Source: an uncultured Eubacteriales bacterium
Lineage (GTDB): Bacteria > Bacillota > Clostridia > Tissierellales > Peptoniphilaceae
Assembly (NCBI GenBank): GCA_900539225.1
Contig: UQBO01000022.1
Location: forward strand, 1 to 15,658
DNA: 15,658 nucleotides
Direction: 5' to 3'
Shown here: in pieces, positions 1 through 6,050 of the stretch
How the letters are laid out: each line of letters opens with the position of its first letter
How positions within the stretch are numbered: the stretch's first letter is position 1
The notes under the pieces: model-generated
Told to the model about the DNA's origin: nothing
What the model saw: the letters and a program-made list of their open reading frames with translations, nothing else
The model's database searches: none
Translations under genes and position numbers: made by a program

Positions 1-52
1 AACGCTGAAGGTACTTGGTTGGAGACGACCTGGGATAATAGGTAGCCGCCAC
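1..52 (+). rRNA. rrf: 5S ribosomal RNA, 3' part (cut by window start)
   Basis: The first ~52 bases match the 3' half of clostridial 5S rRNA: the GCTGAAGGTACTTGG block, a CCTGGGA..AATAGGTAG block and the terminal GCCGCCA that pairs with the missing 5' end. Structural RNA of the large ribosomal subunit. The rest of the gene, and presumably a 16S-23S operon, lies left of the window. The exact 3' end (about 50-54) is an estimate. A terminator follows directly. Confidence 0.85.
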
Positions 53-60
53 TTAAATAA

Positions 61-91
61 AACAGATAGCATTTATGCTGTCTGTTTTTTT
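61..91 (+). terminator. Rho-independent terminator of the rRNA operon
   Basis: An 11-bp stem (61-71 with 76-86, one G-U pair, loop TTTA) is followed by a run of seven T (85-91). It lies 9 bases after the 5S end, where an rRNA operon terminator belongs. The genes that follow show no clear promoter of their own, so they may depend on readthrough past this hairpin. Confidence 0.9.
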
Positions 92-113
92 ATCTAAAAG
101 AAAGGACTATAAA

Positions 114-566
114 ATGTTTTACAATACAGAAAATTTAAAAGATAGTGAAATATACTTAAAAGTTAGAAAAACTTGTGAAGCGCAGCCTGAAAAGGCTTGG
201 CTGCCTGCTTACTACTTCGATATTTGCCTTTAAGATGGCACTAAAATAGGTGTATGCGATTTACGAATCGGTCACAATACAAATACATACATTGGTGGCA
301 ACATCGGCTATACTGTCGACGAGCCGTACAGAGGTCATCATTACGCGATGAAGGCGTGTAAGCTATTATTCAATTTAGCAAAAAAGCATAAGATGGATTA
401 TTTAATAATTACATGTAAACCCGATAACATTCCTTCGTATCGCACTTGTGAGCTTCTTGACGGAGAGCTGATTGAAGTAAAAGAAGTGCCTCAAGACCAT
501 GACTTACGCAGACAGGGTTATACATATGTAAATATTTATAGATTTGATTTAAATTATTATTGGTGA
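114..566 (+). pseudogene. GNAT-family N-acetyltransferase, broken by one in-frame TAA
   Basis: Reading from ATG 114 (AAAGGA at 101-106, 7-base spacer) gives a 150-codon frame ending in TGA at 564-566, with a single TAA at 231-233 (codon 40). Both sides of the stop align with one acetyltransferase: before it the N-terminal strand/helix region ending in YYFDICL, after it DGTKIGVCDLRIGH, the acetyl-CoA region around YRGHHYAMKA and a C-terminal CKPDNIPSYRTCE segment typical of GNAT enzymes. Recalled relatives have Glu at the stop position, so GAA to TAA is the simplest change. GNAT proteins move an acetyl group from acetyl-CoA to an amine; the substrate here is unknown. A restart at the ATG at 348 would give only the C-terminal half. 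It sits 4 bases before a second GNAT gene with the same kind of lesion. Alternatives are a sequencing error or stop-codon readthrough. Confidence 0.8.
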
Positions 567-570
567 TATT

Positions 571-1011
571 ATGATTAGAGAAATGACAATTTCAGACGCT
601 CCAGCTCTTGCTGAAATGGCTATTAAGATATGGGACAGCGATGACAAAGTTGAGCTAGAGCAAGAATTCATAGACATGACTCGCAACAAGGAGTATACTT
701 GCTTCATTAAATTTATTGACGCTAAGGCGATAGGCTTTGCAAATGCCTCTCTTCGTCATGATTATGTCGAGGGCTGCGAAACGTCTCCAGTAGCTTATCT
801 TTAAGCTATATATGTAGAGGAAGAGCATAGACTTTTAGGCTACGCAAAGGACTTAGTTAATAGATGTGAAGAATGGGGCAGAGAGCAGGGTGCTAAGGAA
901 TTTGCAAGCGATTGCATTTTGACAAATACCGCTAGTTATAAATTTCACATCGCCATAGGTTTTAAAGAAGTAAATAGAATCATTTGCTTTAAGAAAGATA
1001 TAGCTAAATAG
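571..1011 (+). pseudogene. AAC(6')-type aminoglycoside acetyltransferase, broken by one in-frame TAA
   Basis: The frame from ATG 571 (GGTGA at 561-565, partly inside the upstream stop) runs to TAG 1009-1011, 147 codons including the stop, with one TAA at 802-804 (codon 78). The protein resembles AAC(6')-I enzymes, which acetylate the 6'-amino group of aminoglycosides such as tobramycin and amikacin: an N-terminal MIREMTISD, ASLRHDYVEGCETSPV in the middle, then IYVEEEHRLLGYAKDLV carrying the acetyl-CoA motif R-x-x-G-x-A, then EFASDC and a C-terminal IGFKEVNRIICF. In the family the interrupted motif reads V-x-(Y/F)-L-E-G-I-Y-V, so the stop replaces Glu. Length is normal for the family (about 145 residues) if the stop is read through. 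AAC(6') is inferred from motifs; some relatives have other substrates. Nothing else is damaged, so the lesion is recent, an error, or suppressed. Confidence 0.78.
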
Positions 1012-1020
1012 CAAAAAATT

Positions 1021-1046
1021 AGCCATCCACTAAGTGGATGGCTTTT
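1021..1046. terminator. Bidirectional terminator between convergent genes
   Basis: A perfect 10-bp stem (AGCCATCCAC at 1021-1030 with 1034-1043, loop TAA) is followed by TTTT on the plus strand and, read on the minus strand, by AATTTTTT. It lies between the end of the AAC(6')-like pseudogene (1011) and the end of the minus-strand yjjB-like gene (1060), so it can stop transcription from both sides. Confidence 0.88.
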
Positions 1047-1059
1047 AATATGCTTCATT

Positions 1060-1542
1060 CTATTGATTTTTGTCTTTATATATTTTTTTAAGTCTCTTTA
1101 ATTCTTTTTGTGTTTTTACATTTCTAAATATCTTACTTACTGATGATGCTATCATAAGACCTACGGCTATGGCGATTGCCATGAATAAAGACTGTACTGC
1201 TTCTGTTGCGCCCATTTCAAGATTGTCATTGATGAAGTAGTTCATCGATTGATATATCTTAAGTCCCGGCACTAGCGGTATGACGCCTATAATAAAGTAG
1301 CAATTGACTGGTGTTTTTTGCCATCTTGCGAAAAATTCTCCAAGTATCCCGCATAATAGAGCACATAATAGCGACGAAAATATATAGCTGAAGTTATTTT
1401 CTGTCAAGACCATATACAAAGTCCAGCAAATTGCACCATTGATTGCGCATAAAAATATATTCTTCTTTTGTATATTGAATAAGACGGATATGGTTGCGCA
1501 TGAAACGCTTGCAAGTAAGAATTGTTTTATTACATAGTTCAT
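1060..1542 (-). CDS. yjjB: Threonine/serine exporter family, small subunit (YjjB/DUF3815-like)
   Basis: A 160-residue, almost entirely hydrophobic membrane protein with about five membrane segments. It carries IGVIPLVPGLKIY (PLVPGL at residues 89-94), the signature of the C-terminal half of ThrE-type exporters. In many bacteria ThrE is split into a large (YjjP) and a small (YjjB) subunit that act together in the inner membrane; known members export threonine, serine or succinate, and the substrate here is not known. Start: ATG at 1542 overlaps the yjjP stop as TAATG and has GGGGTGG 5 bases upstream; a GTG at 1551 would add three residues but falls within that ribosome-binding region. The overlap implies translational coupling with yjjP. 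The C-terminus is a basic, lysine-rich tail. Confidence 0.85.
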   Translation of the reverse strand: MNYVIKQFLLASVSCATISVLFNIQKKNIFLCAINGAICWTLYMVLTENNFSYIFSSLLCALLCGILGEFFARWQKTPVNCYFIIGVIPLVPGLKIYQSMNYFINDNLEMGATEAVQSLFMAIAIAVGLMIASSVSKIFRNVKTQKELKRLKKIYKDKNQ

Positions 1543-2327
1543 TATATCCACCCCATTAGCGAAACAAGCATAAGTACGCTACCAACGCCGAAGGCTATGG
1601 CAACTGCTACAAATATGGCTTCAAAGCTTCTTGCAGTACCAGCGATTAGGTCGCCACTTAAGAAGTCTCTAATTCCTGATGTAAAGGCAACTCCTGGCAC
1701 TAGTGGTAGTATCGAGCCAACAACTATCATATTTAGGTTATGTCCTAGGTTTAGTTTAACTAGTAAAACTGCTGCAAGTGTTGCAACAAGCGAGGACACG
1801 AAGTTACCTAAGAAAGGTGTTTTCGATAGCTTTAGTATATACTCGTTTACAACAAAGCCACATGCTGATGTAAATATCGAGCAGGCAAAGTCACTGAAGC
1901 TGCCTCCAAGCATTAGCGTGAAGACCGCACAGCCGATGCAGGTCATCACAAGTATCATCATAAAGCTATATTCACTTTTCTTTTCAATCTCTTCAAGCTT
2001 TTGCATAGCATCATCTATAGCTATATTCTTCGCGCAAAATTCTCTCGAGAAAGCATTAAGCATATTGACCCTGCCGATGTTATTGCCCCTAGTCTCGATG
2101 TTCTTCACAAGATAGAAAGACGAATTATCGCTGTTGTCGCCTATGATTATAACTGTAGGAGAGAGAAATAATGGTATGTCGAAGAAGCCATGACTTGCTA
2201 GTATCCTCTTAACTGTATCATTTGCCCTTGAAATTTCTGAACCATTCTTAATGAGTAGCTCCGCAGTTTTTAGGGCGATGTTATAAATTTTTCTACGCTC
2301 CATGTAAGCGTCTGTAATATTTTCCAT
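1542..2327 (-). CDS. yjjP: Threonine/serine exporter family, large subunit (YjjP/DUF1212-like)
   Basis: A 261-residue protein. The soluble N-terminal part (about 1-120) contains NGSEISRANDT (28-38), the conserved start of the ThrE/DUF1212 domain, a region proposed in the family to form a hydrolase-like cytoplasmic domain. Five membrane segments follow (approximately 121-145, 147-165, 173-191, 199-218, 236-258), the fourth containing GSILPLVPGV (204-213), the motif shared with YjjB. With the overlapping small subunit it should form one exporter for threonine/serine or a small organic acid. Start ATG 2327 has GGTGA six bases upstream and a good promoter just beyond it. A strand-opposite frame across this gene is an antisense shadow. 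Function assignment is by family; substrate is inference. Confidence 0.88.
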   Translation of the reverse strand: MENITDAYMERRKIYNIALKTAELLIKNGSEISRANDTVKRILASHGFFDIPLFLSPTVIIIGDNSDNSSFYLVKNIETRGNNIGRVNMLNAFSREFCAKNIAIDDAMQKLEEIEKKSEYSFMMILVMTCIGCAVFTLMLGGSFSDFACSIFTSACGFVVNEYILKLSKTPFLGNFVSSLVATLAAVLLVKLNLGHNLNMIVVGSILPLVPGVAFTSGIRDFLSGDLIAGTARSFEAIFVAVAIAFGVGSVLMLVSLMGWI

Positions 2328-2342
2328 AGTATCACCAAATAT

Positions 2343-2371
2343 ATTATAATATATTTTTGTGAAAAAGTCAC
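2343..2371 (-). promoter_or_regulatory. Sigma-A promoter of the yjjP-yjjB operon
   Basis: On the minus strand, GTGACT (2371-2366, four of six -35 consensus bases) is followed after exactly 17 bases by a perfect TATAAT (2348-2343). It lies just upstream of the yjjP ribosome-binding site. The -35 hexamer lies within GTGA-N5-TCAC (2359-2371) and overlaps one arm of the inverted repeat 2368-2411. Confidence 0.7.
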
Positions 2372-2411
2372 TTATTTTCTGTAAATTCTTTTAATAATTG
2401 CCCATAAGTGA
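2368..2411. repeat. 8-bp inverted repeat spanning the divergent promoters
   Basis: TCACTTAT (2368-2375) and its exact reverse complement ATAAGTGA (2404-2411) lie 28 bases apart. The left arm overlaps the -35 of the yjjP promoter and the right arm overlaps the TG of the extended -10 of comEC. This placement would suit a shared repressor or activator bound at both promoters. Binding is inference; a chance match in AT-rich DNA is possible. Confidence 0.45.
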
Positions 2412-2417
2412 TATAAT
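2409..2417 (+). promoter_or_regulatory. Extended -10 promoter of comEC-holA
   Basis: TGATATAAT gives a perfect extended -10 (TG-N-TATAAT), which can work without a good -35; only a weak T-rich stretch lies 17 bases upstream (2389-2394). It predicts transcription starting near 2424, leaving a very short leader that still contains the AGGA ribosome-binding site (2425-2428) ahead of ATG 2434. Confidence 0.55.
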
Positions 2418-2433
2418 TTTATATAGGATCATT

Positions 2434-4821
2434 ATGAGAAGAAAATATTCATTTATTGCGTGTATTATGGTCTTGGCAGCCATCTATACATATTATTTCA
2501 ATATCAATAGCTACATCTTATTAAGCCTGGGAATCCTTTTGGGTATAGGTCTTTTTAGCAAGAAACGTCTTAGGCTTTATTTGCTTTTGTCTGTGACAAT
2601 ATTTTTCATGACAGCGATTTATACGAATTACAGGAGACAAAGCGTCTTTAAAAATTATAAAAATGAAGAAAAAGAATACATATTAAGAGTCGAAAATATC
2701 AAGGAATACGAAGGATATTCTACTTTTATTGCCTCTGTCAAAAACGTTAATGGCAATGTATTTAACGAAAAGTTCAAAGCGTATTACAATGGCAGAGAGC
2801 CTTTAAATAATTTTGATACGATTAAAGTTAGCGCTAAGCTTGAAGATATAAGGATAAATGCCAATCCAAATCTTTTCAACGAGAAGATGTATTATTTAAC
2901 GAAGAACGTTAAGTACAAGATAAAGTTTAAGGACTTCGAAAAAATCTCTTGGAAAATGTCTTTTGCGGAGAAAATGAATCTTGCTTTTGAGAAAAAGCTT
3001 GATGCGCTCACTCAAAACACTATGAGGATGAGTAATGCAAATTTCCTTAAGGCGATATTCATGTCGAACACAAATTATCTTGATGAAGATGAGCTGAGTA
3101 CATATAGATCAGTTGGACTCGGTCACTTGCTTGCTGTTTCGGGTCTACATGTCTCGCTTATTAGCTTTGCAATAATTTTTATACTCGTAGGACTTGGCCT
3201 AGATAAGAGAAGGGCGAGCGCCGCATGCATAATCTTTCTACTTATATATGGCGCGGTGATTAATTACCCTGTATCATTTTTAAGAGCTATGATACTATTT
3301 ATCGCACTTGACCTAGCCTTTGTCTATGACATAAACATTGAGCACATCGAAATCATCTCCATCGCGCTAATTATAACGCTTTTACTTAATCCATACTATG
3401 TATTTTCGGTATCGTTTCACCTTTCTTATGGGGCAGCTTATGCGATAGAAATACTTTTTAGAAGACTTAAAAAGCTTGGCGACAAGAAGAATAAAACGCA
3501 GGAAGTGGTGCTCTTTGTTCTTGCTATTAACCTAGTTTTAGCACCAATTCAGCTATATACCTTTCACGAGTTTAACTTTATCTCGCTTTTAACAAACCTG
3601 ATTTTGCTTCCGATATACTCAGCCATAATCACAGCAAGCTTCGTAATACTTTTACTTTCGCTCATAATAAGCAAAGTCGCAATCTTGTTTATGGTGGTCG
3701 ACTACATACTCAGCGGTCTTTACAAAATTTTATATTTCATCTCAAGTGTAGATATCTTAAAAGTTCCGCTCTACAATCAAGACGCGCTGATTATTGCGTA
3801 TTTCACCTTGCTCGTTGCCTTTTACTTTGCGAACAATTTTAGCTATATGAAGACAAGGCTTGTTAAATTCATGCTTATGGCGATGGCTGCGGTCACATTT
3901 GCATCTAGCTTTATCTACATCACAAGTCAAAAGCATTACGACACGCTCAATATGATTAGTATAGGTCAAGAGGAGGCAATGCTTTTAGATATAAATAAGA
4001 AGAAGATTCTGGTCGATACTGGTGGCGACATCATGGGCTCGTCCTTTTCATACGATAGAACGCTTAGAGAAGTCCTTAAGAATGCTGGGGCTGATAGCCT
4101 TGACATAGTATTTATCTCGCACTTTGATAGCGACCACGCTGGCAACCTTGATTATCTACTTTATGAATTTGATATTAAGAACATCTGTTTTTACAAGGAC
4201 ATTGCTCCTTCATATATCAAGGCAAAAATTATTGACAGGGGAATTAATTACATCGACCCAGATAAAACTAATGGCATTGACCTTGGCAATGACAATTACA
4301 TCAGGATTATTCATAGAGATGAAAATTTTAAAGGTAATAGCAATTCGCTCGTTTTTGAGCTAGATGCGCGTGGCACAAAAGTTTTATTTACAGGCGACAT
4401 CGAGAGAGAAGCTGAAGAATATTATATTGACAAAGTAGATAAGATTGATATATTAAAGGTCGCTCATCATGGTTCGAAAACAAGTTCATCAATGAATTTT
4501 CTTGAAAAGACTAGACCAAAAGACGCCATCAGCTCGCAAGGACTGAATAACAGCTACGGTCATCCGCATGAAGAGACCCTTGAAAACTTCAAAGCCATTG
4601 GCACGAACTTTTACAGAACTGATAAGCAAGGCATGATTATCGTCATCTTCAAAGACGGCGGCTACAAGATCGAAACTTTTTACAAGGAATATTACAGGCA
4701 TCTTGATTATATGAAGAAATACATTTTCTTATTGACCTTGCTATCTATAATATTTTCCTATATAATAAGTATAGTCATTGATGACTACAAAAAGTATGGA
4801 GACATGATTAATGAACTATAG
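2434..4821 (+). CDS. comEC: DNA internalization channel ComEC (ComEC/Rec2), with extra C-terminal helix
   Basis: A 795-residue inner-membrane protein that forms the channel for single-stranded DNA uptake in natural transformation. Order: N-terminal membrane helices, an OB-fold-like DUF4131 region, the Competence domain with GHLLAVSGLHVS (230-241) and many membrane helices, then a metallo-beta-lactamase domain with HFDSDH (563-568) and HHGS (678-681), the metal-site motifs expected of its predicted nuclease. Start ATG 2434 has AGGA five bases upstream; the frame stays open to a TTG at 2398, but that lies within the promoter. After the beta-lactamase domain there is an extra ~36-residue tail starting near residue 760 with one strong membrane helix (about 762-782) and a charged end, which ordinary ComEC lacks. 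The stop overlaps holA by 11 bases, a common comEC-holA arrangement. No comEA or pilus genes are in the window, so competence itself is not shown. Confidence 0.93.
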   Translation: MRRKYSFIACIMVLAAIYTYYFNINSYILLSLGILLGIGLFSKKRLRLYLLLSVTIFFMTAIYTNYRRQSVFKNYKNEEKEYILRVENIKEYEGYSTFIASVKNVNGNVFNEKFKAYYNGREPLNNFDTIKVSAKLEDIRINANPNLFNEKMYYLTKNVKYKIKFKDFEKISWKMSFAEKMNLAFEKKLDALTQNTMRMSNANFLKAIFMSNTNYLDEDELSTYRSVGLGHLLAVSGLHVSLISFAIIFILVGLGLDKRRASAACIIFLLIYGAVINYPVSFLRAMILFIALDLAFVYDINIEHIEIISIALIITLLLNPYYVFSVSFHLSYGAAYAIEILFRRLKKLGDKKNKTQEVVLFVLAINLVLAPIQLYTFHEFNFISLLTNLILLPIYSAIITASFVILLLSLIISKVAILFMVVDYILSGLYKILYFISSVDILKVPLYNQDALIIAYFTLLVAFYFANNFSYMKTRLVKFMLMAMAAVTFASSFIYITSQKHYDTLNMISIGQEEAMLLDINKKKILVDTGGDIMGSSFSYDRTLREVLKNAGADSLDIVFISHFDSDHAGNLDYLLYEFDIKNICFYKDIAPSYIKAKIIDRGINYIDPDKTNGIDLGNDNYIRIIHRDENFKGNSNSLVFELDARGTKVLFTGDIEREAEEYYIDKVDKIDILKVAHHGSKTSSSMNFLEKTRPKDAISSQGLNNSYGHPHEETLENFKAIGTNFYRTDKQGMIIVIFKDGGYKIETFYKEYYRHLDYMKKYIFLLTLLSIIFSYIISIVIDDYKKYGDMINEL

Positions 4822-5824
4822 AAATTTTTTAAATGAAGTAAAAATGAATAATGTAAGCGGCGCTTATCTTTTCAAGGGCATAGAGTGCTACCTCATGGAC
4901 AAAACCTTGGACGCGCTGATAAATACTTATCTTGACAGCAATCAAAGGCTTATGAACCTTGCAGATCTCAAGTACTCAGAGAATTTGATTAAAGATATTA
5001 AAAGTAATATCACTATGCTTCCTCTTATGGCTGAGAAAAAAATCACGGTTGTAAGAAAAGCCAATGAAAGCATCAAAGCACTTAACGATGATGACTTACT
5101 TGGGGAGCTTGGGAAGATGACTGAGACGAGCATAATCATCTTTATGGATGAGGATGACAGTATAAAAAAGACACTTAAATTTTACAAGCACTTCAAGAAA
5201 AATGACCACATAGTGAGCTTTGATAAGGAAAAGATAGAGGACCTTGTCAAGTGGACAGCGCGCAAATTTAACGAGCTGGGCGTAGAAGCAGGCTTTGCTG
5301 AAGCAAGATTTTTGATCGATAGACTCGGCTTTTATAGCGACGAGAGCGTTAATATGTATAGTCTTGAATCAGAAGTAGAGAAGCTTGCGAGCTACATAGG
5401 CAAGGGCAGATTAACACGCAGTGCAATTGAAAAAGTTGTTAAGGAAAATACCATTGACAATATCTTTGCCATGATAGACGCGATAAATAAGAAAAATACA
5501 AAGGCGGCACTCAATGAGTACGATAAGCTTCTTGCAAATGGCGAAGCAGATATAAAGACCTCGTATATGATATTTAGAAACCTTAGACTTCTTTTAGAAC
5601 TAAAAATTTGCGATATAGAGAAAAAAAGCGAAGCAGAGAAAAAAGATCTCTTGAAGATATCGCCGTACGAGTACAAAAAGCTATCAAGCCTAGCATATTC
5701 ATATGATTATAAGTTTTTGCTAAAGTTTATGAACGAGCTTAAAGATTTAGACATAAGTTTGAAAAACACAAGCAAAGATAGCAGCATGATGATAAAAAAC
5801 TTAATATATAAGATGACAGAGTAA
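4811..5824 (+). CDS. holA: DNA polymerase III delta subunit (clamp loader)
   Basis: A 337-residue protein of the usual HolA length. Delta is the clamp-loader subunit that opens the beta sliding clamp; it has an AAA+ fold but no working ATP site, and no P-loop is visible here. The N-terminal GAYLFKGIECYLMDK (from residue 17) matches the family's LL-x-G-x-E-x-(Y/F)-L opening, and the middle/C-terminal segment from NTIDNIFAMIDA through NLRLLLELK is the family's characteristic N-(I/V)-F-x-(L/M)-(V/I)-DA and (R)-x-LRLLL-x-K pattern of domain III. The ATG overlaps the end of comEC, with GGAG (4799-4802) inside comEC as the ribosome-binding site, so translation is probably coupled. It should be essential. 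A terminator follows 8 bases after the stop. Confidence 0.93.
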   Translation: MNYRNFLNEVKMNNVSGAYLFKGIECYLMDKTLDALINTYLDSNQRLMNLADLKYSENLIKDIKSNITMLPLMAEKKITVVRKANESIKALNDDDLLGELGKMTETSIIIFMDEDDSIKKTLKFYKHFKKNDHIVSFDKEKIEDLVKWTARKFNELGVEAGFAEARFLIDRLGFYSDESVNMYSLESEVEKLASYIGKGRLTRSAIEKVVKENTIDNIFAMIDAINKKNTKAALNEYDKLLANGEADIKTSYMIFRNLRLLLELKICDIEKKSEAEKKDLLKISPYEYKKLSSLAYSYDYKFLLKFMNELKDLDISLKNTSKDSSMMIKNLIYKMTE

Positions 5825-5832
5825 TTTGTTTA

Positions 5833-5860
5833 AGAAAGAGGGCTTAGGCTCTCTTTTTTT
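5833..5860 (+). terminator. Rho-independent terminator after holA
   Basis: An 11-bp stem (5833-5843 with 5848-5858, two G-U pairs, 4-base loop) runs into a tract of seven T (5854-5860). It separates comEC-holA from the surface-protein operon. Confidence 0.85.
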
Positions 5861-5986
5861 ATAGGATTTATTAATTGACAATTTATAAATATCTTAAGGA
5901 AGTATAAGTAATTCTTATAGAAAAGACTATTTTATATTATAAAACTTTATACATTCATATATTTTTTAAAAAATAAAGATTTTATA

Positions 5987-6024
5987 TTACAATTGTGTTA
6001 CAATATCTATTGTAAAATGACAAT
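5987..6024. promoter_or_regulatory. Phased TTACAAT elements, probable operator of the surface operon
   Basis: TTACAAT occurs at 5987-5993 and 5998-6004, and its exact inverse ATTGTAA at 6009-6015; starts are 11 bp apart, about one helical turn. The last two form a perfect 18-bp palindrome (7-4-7). A looser TGACAAT lies at 6018-6024. The cluster is 27-64 bases upstream of the SLH-protein start. This is the geometry of a dimeric regulator binding one face of DNA. The 7-4-7 spacing does not fit the 7-1-7 PerR/Zur boxes, so the regulator is unknown. The 5861-5986 stretch before it is AT-rich, with a 16-bp palindrome at 5960-5975, and no gene is seen. Confidence 0.5.
5996..6004 (+). promoter_or_regulatory. 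Possible extended -10 promoter of the surface-protein operon
   Basis: TGTTACAAT gives TG-N-TACAAT, five of six -10 bases with the extension. No good -35 lies 16-18 bases upstream. Transcription would start near 6011, inside the 18-bp palindrome, leaving about 40 bases of leader with AAAGGAGG at 6038-6045. If correct, a protein bound to the palindrome would block the polymerase. Confidence 0.35.
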
Positions 6025-6050
6025 AATTATTATATTTAAAGGAGGAAAAT

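Noticed and set aside
348..566. Independent 72-residue gene starting at ATG 348
   Set aside because: It is the C-terminal half of the interrupted GNAT; the upstream half is in the same frame with a ribosome-binding site, so the whole is better called one pseudogene.
231..804. TAA read as a sense codon (altered genetic code)
   Set aside because: holA, yjjP, the SLH protein and the protease all end in TAA at sensible places, and no other long gene has an internal TAA.
1522..2115. 197-residue open frame on the plus strand opposite yjjP/yjjB
   Set aside because: It lies fully antisense to two well-recognised membrane proteins, has no motif of its own and shows the Ser/Thr/Ile-rich composition of a shadow frame.
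2398..2433. TTG at 2398 as the comEC start
   Set aside because: It lies upstream of the extended -10 (2409-2417) and has no ribosome-binding site; ATG 2434 has AGGA five bases before it.
4811..4821. comEC-holA overlap as something novel
   Set aside because: Adjacent or overlapping comEC and holA is a familiar Firmicute arrangement.
5875..5908. Perfect -35 hexamer TTGACA (5875-5880) as the surface-operon promoter
   Set aside because: The nearest good -10-like hexamer, TATAAG at 5903, is 22 bases away, which is too far; nothing fits at 16-18 bases.
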